7,265 nucleotides of DNA from contig DHAA01000027.1 of assembly GCA_002397275.1 (NCBI GenBank), forward strand, positions 1 to 7,265, given 5' to 3'. The position numbers were made by a program, and so were the translations under genes. Shown piece after piece: positions 5,527 to 7,265 of the stretch (position 1 is the first letter of the stretch; the number at the start of each line of letters is the position of its first letter). Origin of the DNA: Thermacetogenium sp. UBA4966 (GTDB taxonomy: Bacteria; Bacillota; DSM-12270; Thermacetogeniales; Thermacetogeniaceae). Under the pieces are notes generated by a model. The model worked only from the letters and a program-made list of their open reading frames with translations, ran no database searches and was not told where the DNA came from.

Positions 5527-6594
5527 TTACTGCTCAAACTCGTGCGTGAGTATATCCGCCATCTTTATCTGCCCCTCTTTGAGTTTTCCGGTAACAACAA
5601 GATCGTCGACCCAAGGCTTAATGTGCTCTTCATTGATCACCGTCGTAGCGGCATAGTAATGGCTTCCGCTTGCTTCAACTCCGATAAAGTCGGAGGTTAT
5701 TTTCGCCGCCTTATCCGGGTTCTCATTTGCCCAGATTTGAGCCTTTTTCATCGCTCTGAGAAATCTTTTAATGATATCCGGATTTTTTTCGATAAAATCA
5801 TTCCTGAAATAATAGAGATAGATCCCCGCGGCTTCTCCCAGTCCGGCATCAGATGAGTCTCCGATCAGGGTCAGGCCGGATTCTTCGGCTAGTTTATAGA
5901 AAGGCGGGTGTACGACAGCAATGTCAAGGCCTCCTTGCTCCACTGCCTGCAGCGCCGCCTGATCCGTATCGAACTGCACGAATTCTATTCTATCCCTGCC
6001 GATTCCGTACTTGTCGAAGATGGTGGTGGAAATAAAGGTGCCGCAGTTAGGCGCCAGGCCATTGATCGTCAGCTTCTCACCCTTTTTATAATTAACTAGA
6101 TCCTCCCAGCTCTTGATACCTGTATCCGGTTTAACAAACCACCTCATATGACGGAATTTGGAATCAACGCTGGGATCGACAGGCTCGATAATGGAACGGC
6201 CGACCCCTTTGACCGCCGCGCCGCCCGCCACATATGTGGCCAGCGCGTTGGGATGCGCCTCGGCAAAATCATTGTTTTCGTTGATAACCGAAGGCAATAC
6301 CTCGGTAGGCTTCAACTCGCCGGTGAATACCAGCTTGAGCCCCTCTTCTTTGTAAAAGCCCAGTTCATCCGCCACCAGGATCGGCGTCGATGTGCAATTC
6401 TTCCTGGTATAAGTTTTGATCGGTATCAAATCTTGATCATCAGATTCTGCCGCGGTTTTTTTCGCGTCGGAAGGAGCGCCCACCTTCGTCTTCCCCGCAT
6501 ACGCTCCTATAATGACGGCGGCTATGATAACAACCGCCACCGCGCCTCCAATCCAAAATTTTAGATTTTTCTTCTCCTCTTTCTTCTCTTCCAT
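5527..6594 (-). CDS. ABC transporter substrate-binding protein (NMT1/SsuA/TauA/NrtA-like)
   Basis: This 355-residue extracytoplasmic binding protein would capture the substrate for the importer. The N-terminus is a charged MEEKKEEKK stretch followed by one hydrophobic segment at about 13-33, then a polar linker to about residue 55 and the binding domain. The domain has the family's pattern: STPILVADELGFYKEEGL near the start, EAHPNALATYVAGGAA in the first lobe, and DTDQAALQAVEQGGLDIAVVHPP, typical of NMT1-like proteins. No lipobox cysteine follows the hydrophobic segment; an AYA at 31-33 could be a signal peptidase I site, otherwise the protein stays anchored by its N-terminus. GGAGG lies 9 bases before the ATG at 6594; the GTG at 6603 is too close to it. 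Relatives bind sulfonates, taurine, nitrate or pyrimidine precursors, so the ligand cannot be assigned. Its position between permease and ATPase genes supports one transporter. Confidence 0.92.
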   Translation of the reverse strand: MEEKKEEKKNLKFWIGGAVAVVIIAAVIIGAYAGKTKVGAPSDAKKTAAESDDQDLIPIKTYTRKNCTSTPILVADELGFYKEEGLKLVFTGELKPTEVLPSVINENNDFAEAHPNALATYVAGGAAVKGVGRSIIEPVDPSVDSKFRHMRWFVKPDTGIKSWEDLVNYKKGEKLTINGLAPNCGTFISTTIFDKYGIGRDRIEFVQFDTDQAALQAVEQGGLDIAVVHPPFYKLAEESGLTLIGDSSDAGLGEAAGIYLYYFRNDFIEKNPDIIKRFLRAMKKAQIWANENPDKAAKITSDFIGVEASGSHYYAATTVINEEHIKPWVDDLVVTGKLKEGQIKMADILTHEFEQ

Positions 6595-6684
6595 AAAACA
6601 CACCCTCCCGTTTCACTTATTTTCTAAAGCAAGTTCTTCATAACGCCGGCAGGTTAATATCTGATGCTCATCATCTCCTTATTT

Positions 6685-7265
6685 TCAATTTTCCTGGAAA
6701 GAAAATTCTCTCCATACCAGAAAACGATTTTCCAATCTTGTAAACAGTATATTGATAATTACGGCGAGCACAGTTATAAAGAGTATGATGCCGTACATCA
6801 AAGGGATCTGGTACGACTGGCTTGAGGACAGGTAATACCAGCCGAGCCCGCTGCTCGAACCCGTCATCTCCGAGGCAATGATCATAAAAAACGATATCTG
6901 CGCGCTCATTTTTACTCCGGTAAAAATATTTGACAATGCTGAAGGCAGGATTACCTTCAAAAATAACACTTTTCTGTTCGCTCCCATGGAACGCGCCGCT
7001 TTTACCATATTAGGCTCGACGCCTTTGGTCCCCGCGATGGTGTTGAACAGCAGCGGCCAGCCGGCCACCCAGAAGATGACGGAGATTTTTTGAAAATTGC
7101 CGACCCCGAAAAAGATCATAAATATCGGGAAAAGAGCAAAGGGATTCAGCTTTTCCAGCATTCTTAAAAAGGGCAGCAAGGCCCTCTCAAAGGTCTTAAA
7201 AAAGGTTCCGAGAAAAAAGCCCGCGGGTATGGCGACCACCACTGCCAGCAAAAAACCGGCGCCCG
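6685..7265 (-). CDS. ABC transporter permease, C-terminal 192 residues (cut by window edge)
   Basis: The frame is open to the right window edge, so the N-terminus is missing; the TTG at 7251 is an internal leucine codon, not a start. The visible part has several hydrophobic membrane segments and the cytoplasmic EAA loop that contacts the ATPase: KAARSMGA at residues 88-95 of the visible fragment, followed by KVILPSALSNIFTGVK. This matches the BPD_transp_1 family, SsuC/TauC/NrtB branch. It presumably forms a homodimeric channel. The gap to the binding-protein gene is 90 bases and contains no clear terminator. With the following two genes it makes a complete importer. Confidence 0.93.
   Translation of the reverse strand, partial: GAGFLLAVVVAIPAGFFLGTFFKTFERALLPFLRMLEKLNPFALFPIFMIFFGVGNFQKISVIFWVAGWPLLFNTIAGTKGVEPNMVKAARSMGANRKVLFLKVILPSALSNIFTGVKMSAQISFFMIIASEMTGSSSGLGWYYLSSSQSYQIPLMYGIILFITVLAVIINILFTRLENRFLVWREFSFQEN

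Noticed and set aside
6650..6681. Tiny leader peptide after the permease (ATGATGAGC... ending in TAA)
   Set aside because: An AAGGAG precedes it, but it is only six codons long and too close to that site; likely chance.
1..7265. CRISPR arrays, insertion sequences, tRNA or rRNA genes, phage genes
   Set aside because: No regularly spaced repeats, transposase motifs, terminal inverted repeats or RNA gene signatures were seen.

Overview
All convincing genes in this window lie on the minus strand, so transcription runs from right to left. The gene style (GGAGG-type ribosome binding sites, moderate GC, O2-sensitive metalloenzymes) suggests an anaerobic bacterium, most likely a clostridial or Negativicutes-like member of the Bacillota. 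That taxonomic call is inference: no rRNA or other marker is present.

Layout in transcription order. (1) 7265-5394: a three-gene ABC importer of the nitrate/sulfonate/taurine (NrtABC/SsuABC/TauABC) superfamily, consisting of a permease cut by the window edge, a membrane-tethered or secreted solute-binding protein, and an ATPase. A perfect 13-bp inverted repeat lies between the binding protein and the ATPase. (2) 4477-1593: two adjacent nitrogenase component 1 homologues, a short NifK/NifN-like subunit followed 14 bases later by a NifD/NifE-like subunit. Each has three cysteines at the P-cluster ligand positions. (3) 1534-1019: a small Nudix hydrolase in the same direction. (4) 1018-647: a non-coding stretch with a good sigma-70-type promoter on the minus strand and a long leader containing two pairs of direct repeats. 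(5) 646-1: the N-terminal 215 residues of a NifB-like radical SAM protein, running off the left edge.

The interesting part is the nitrogenase-like pair with its own NifB-like protein and importer. By my alignment to NifD from memory, the D-like subunit keeps the cysteine that holds the FeMo-cofactor (C277) and a glutamine near the cofactor (Q180). It lacks the cofactor histidine (His442 position is F449), the substrate-path His195 (Y184) and Arg96 (A84). The NifB-like protein keeps the radical SAM CxxxCxxC but has lysine where canonical NifB has the next conserved cysteine. No nifH-like reductase or nifEN pair is visible.

My reading is an uncharacterised member of the nitrogenase superfamily, probably not a dinitrogenase. 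It may carry a NifB-derived or modified iron-sulfur cofactor and reduce a small compound brought in by the neighbouring ABC importer. The family assignments are firm. The substrate, the cofactor and the functional link to the importer are inference.
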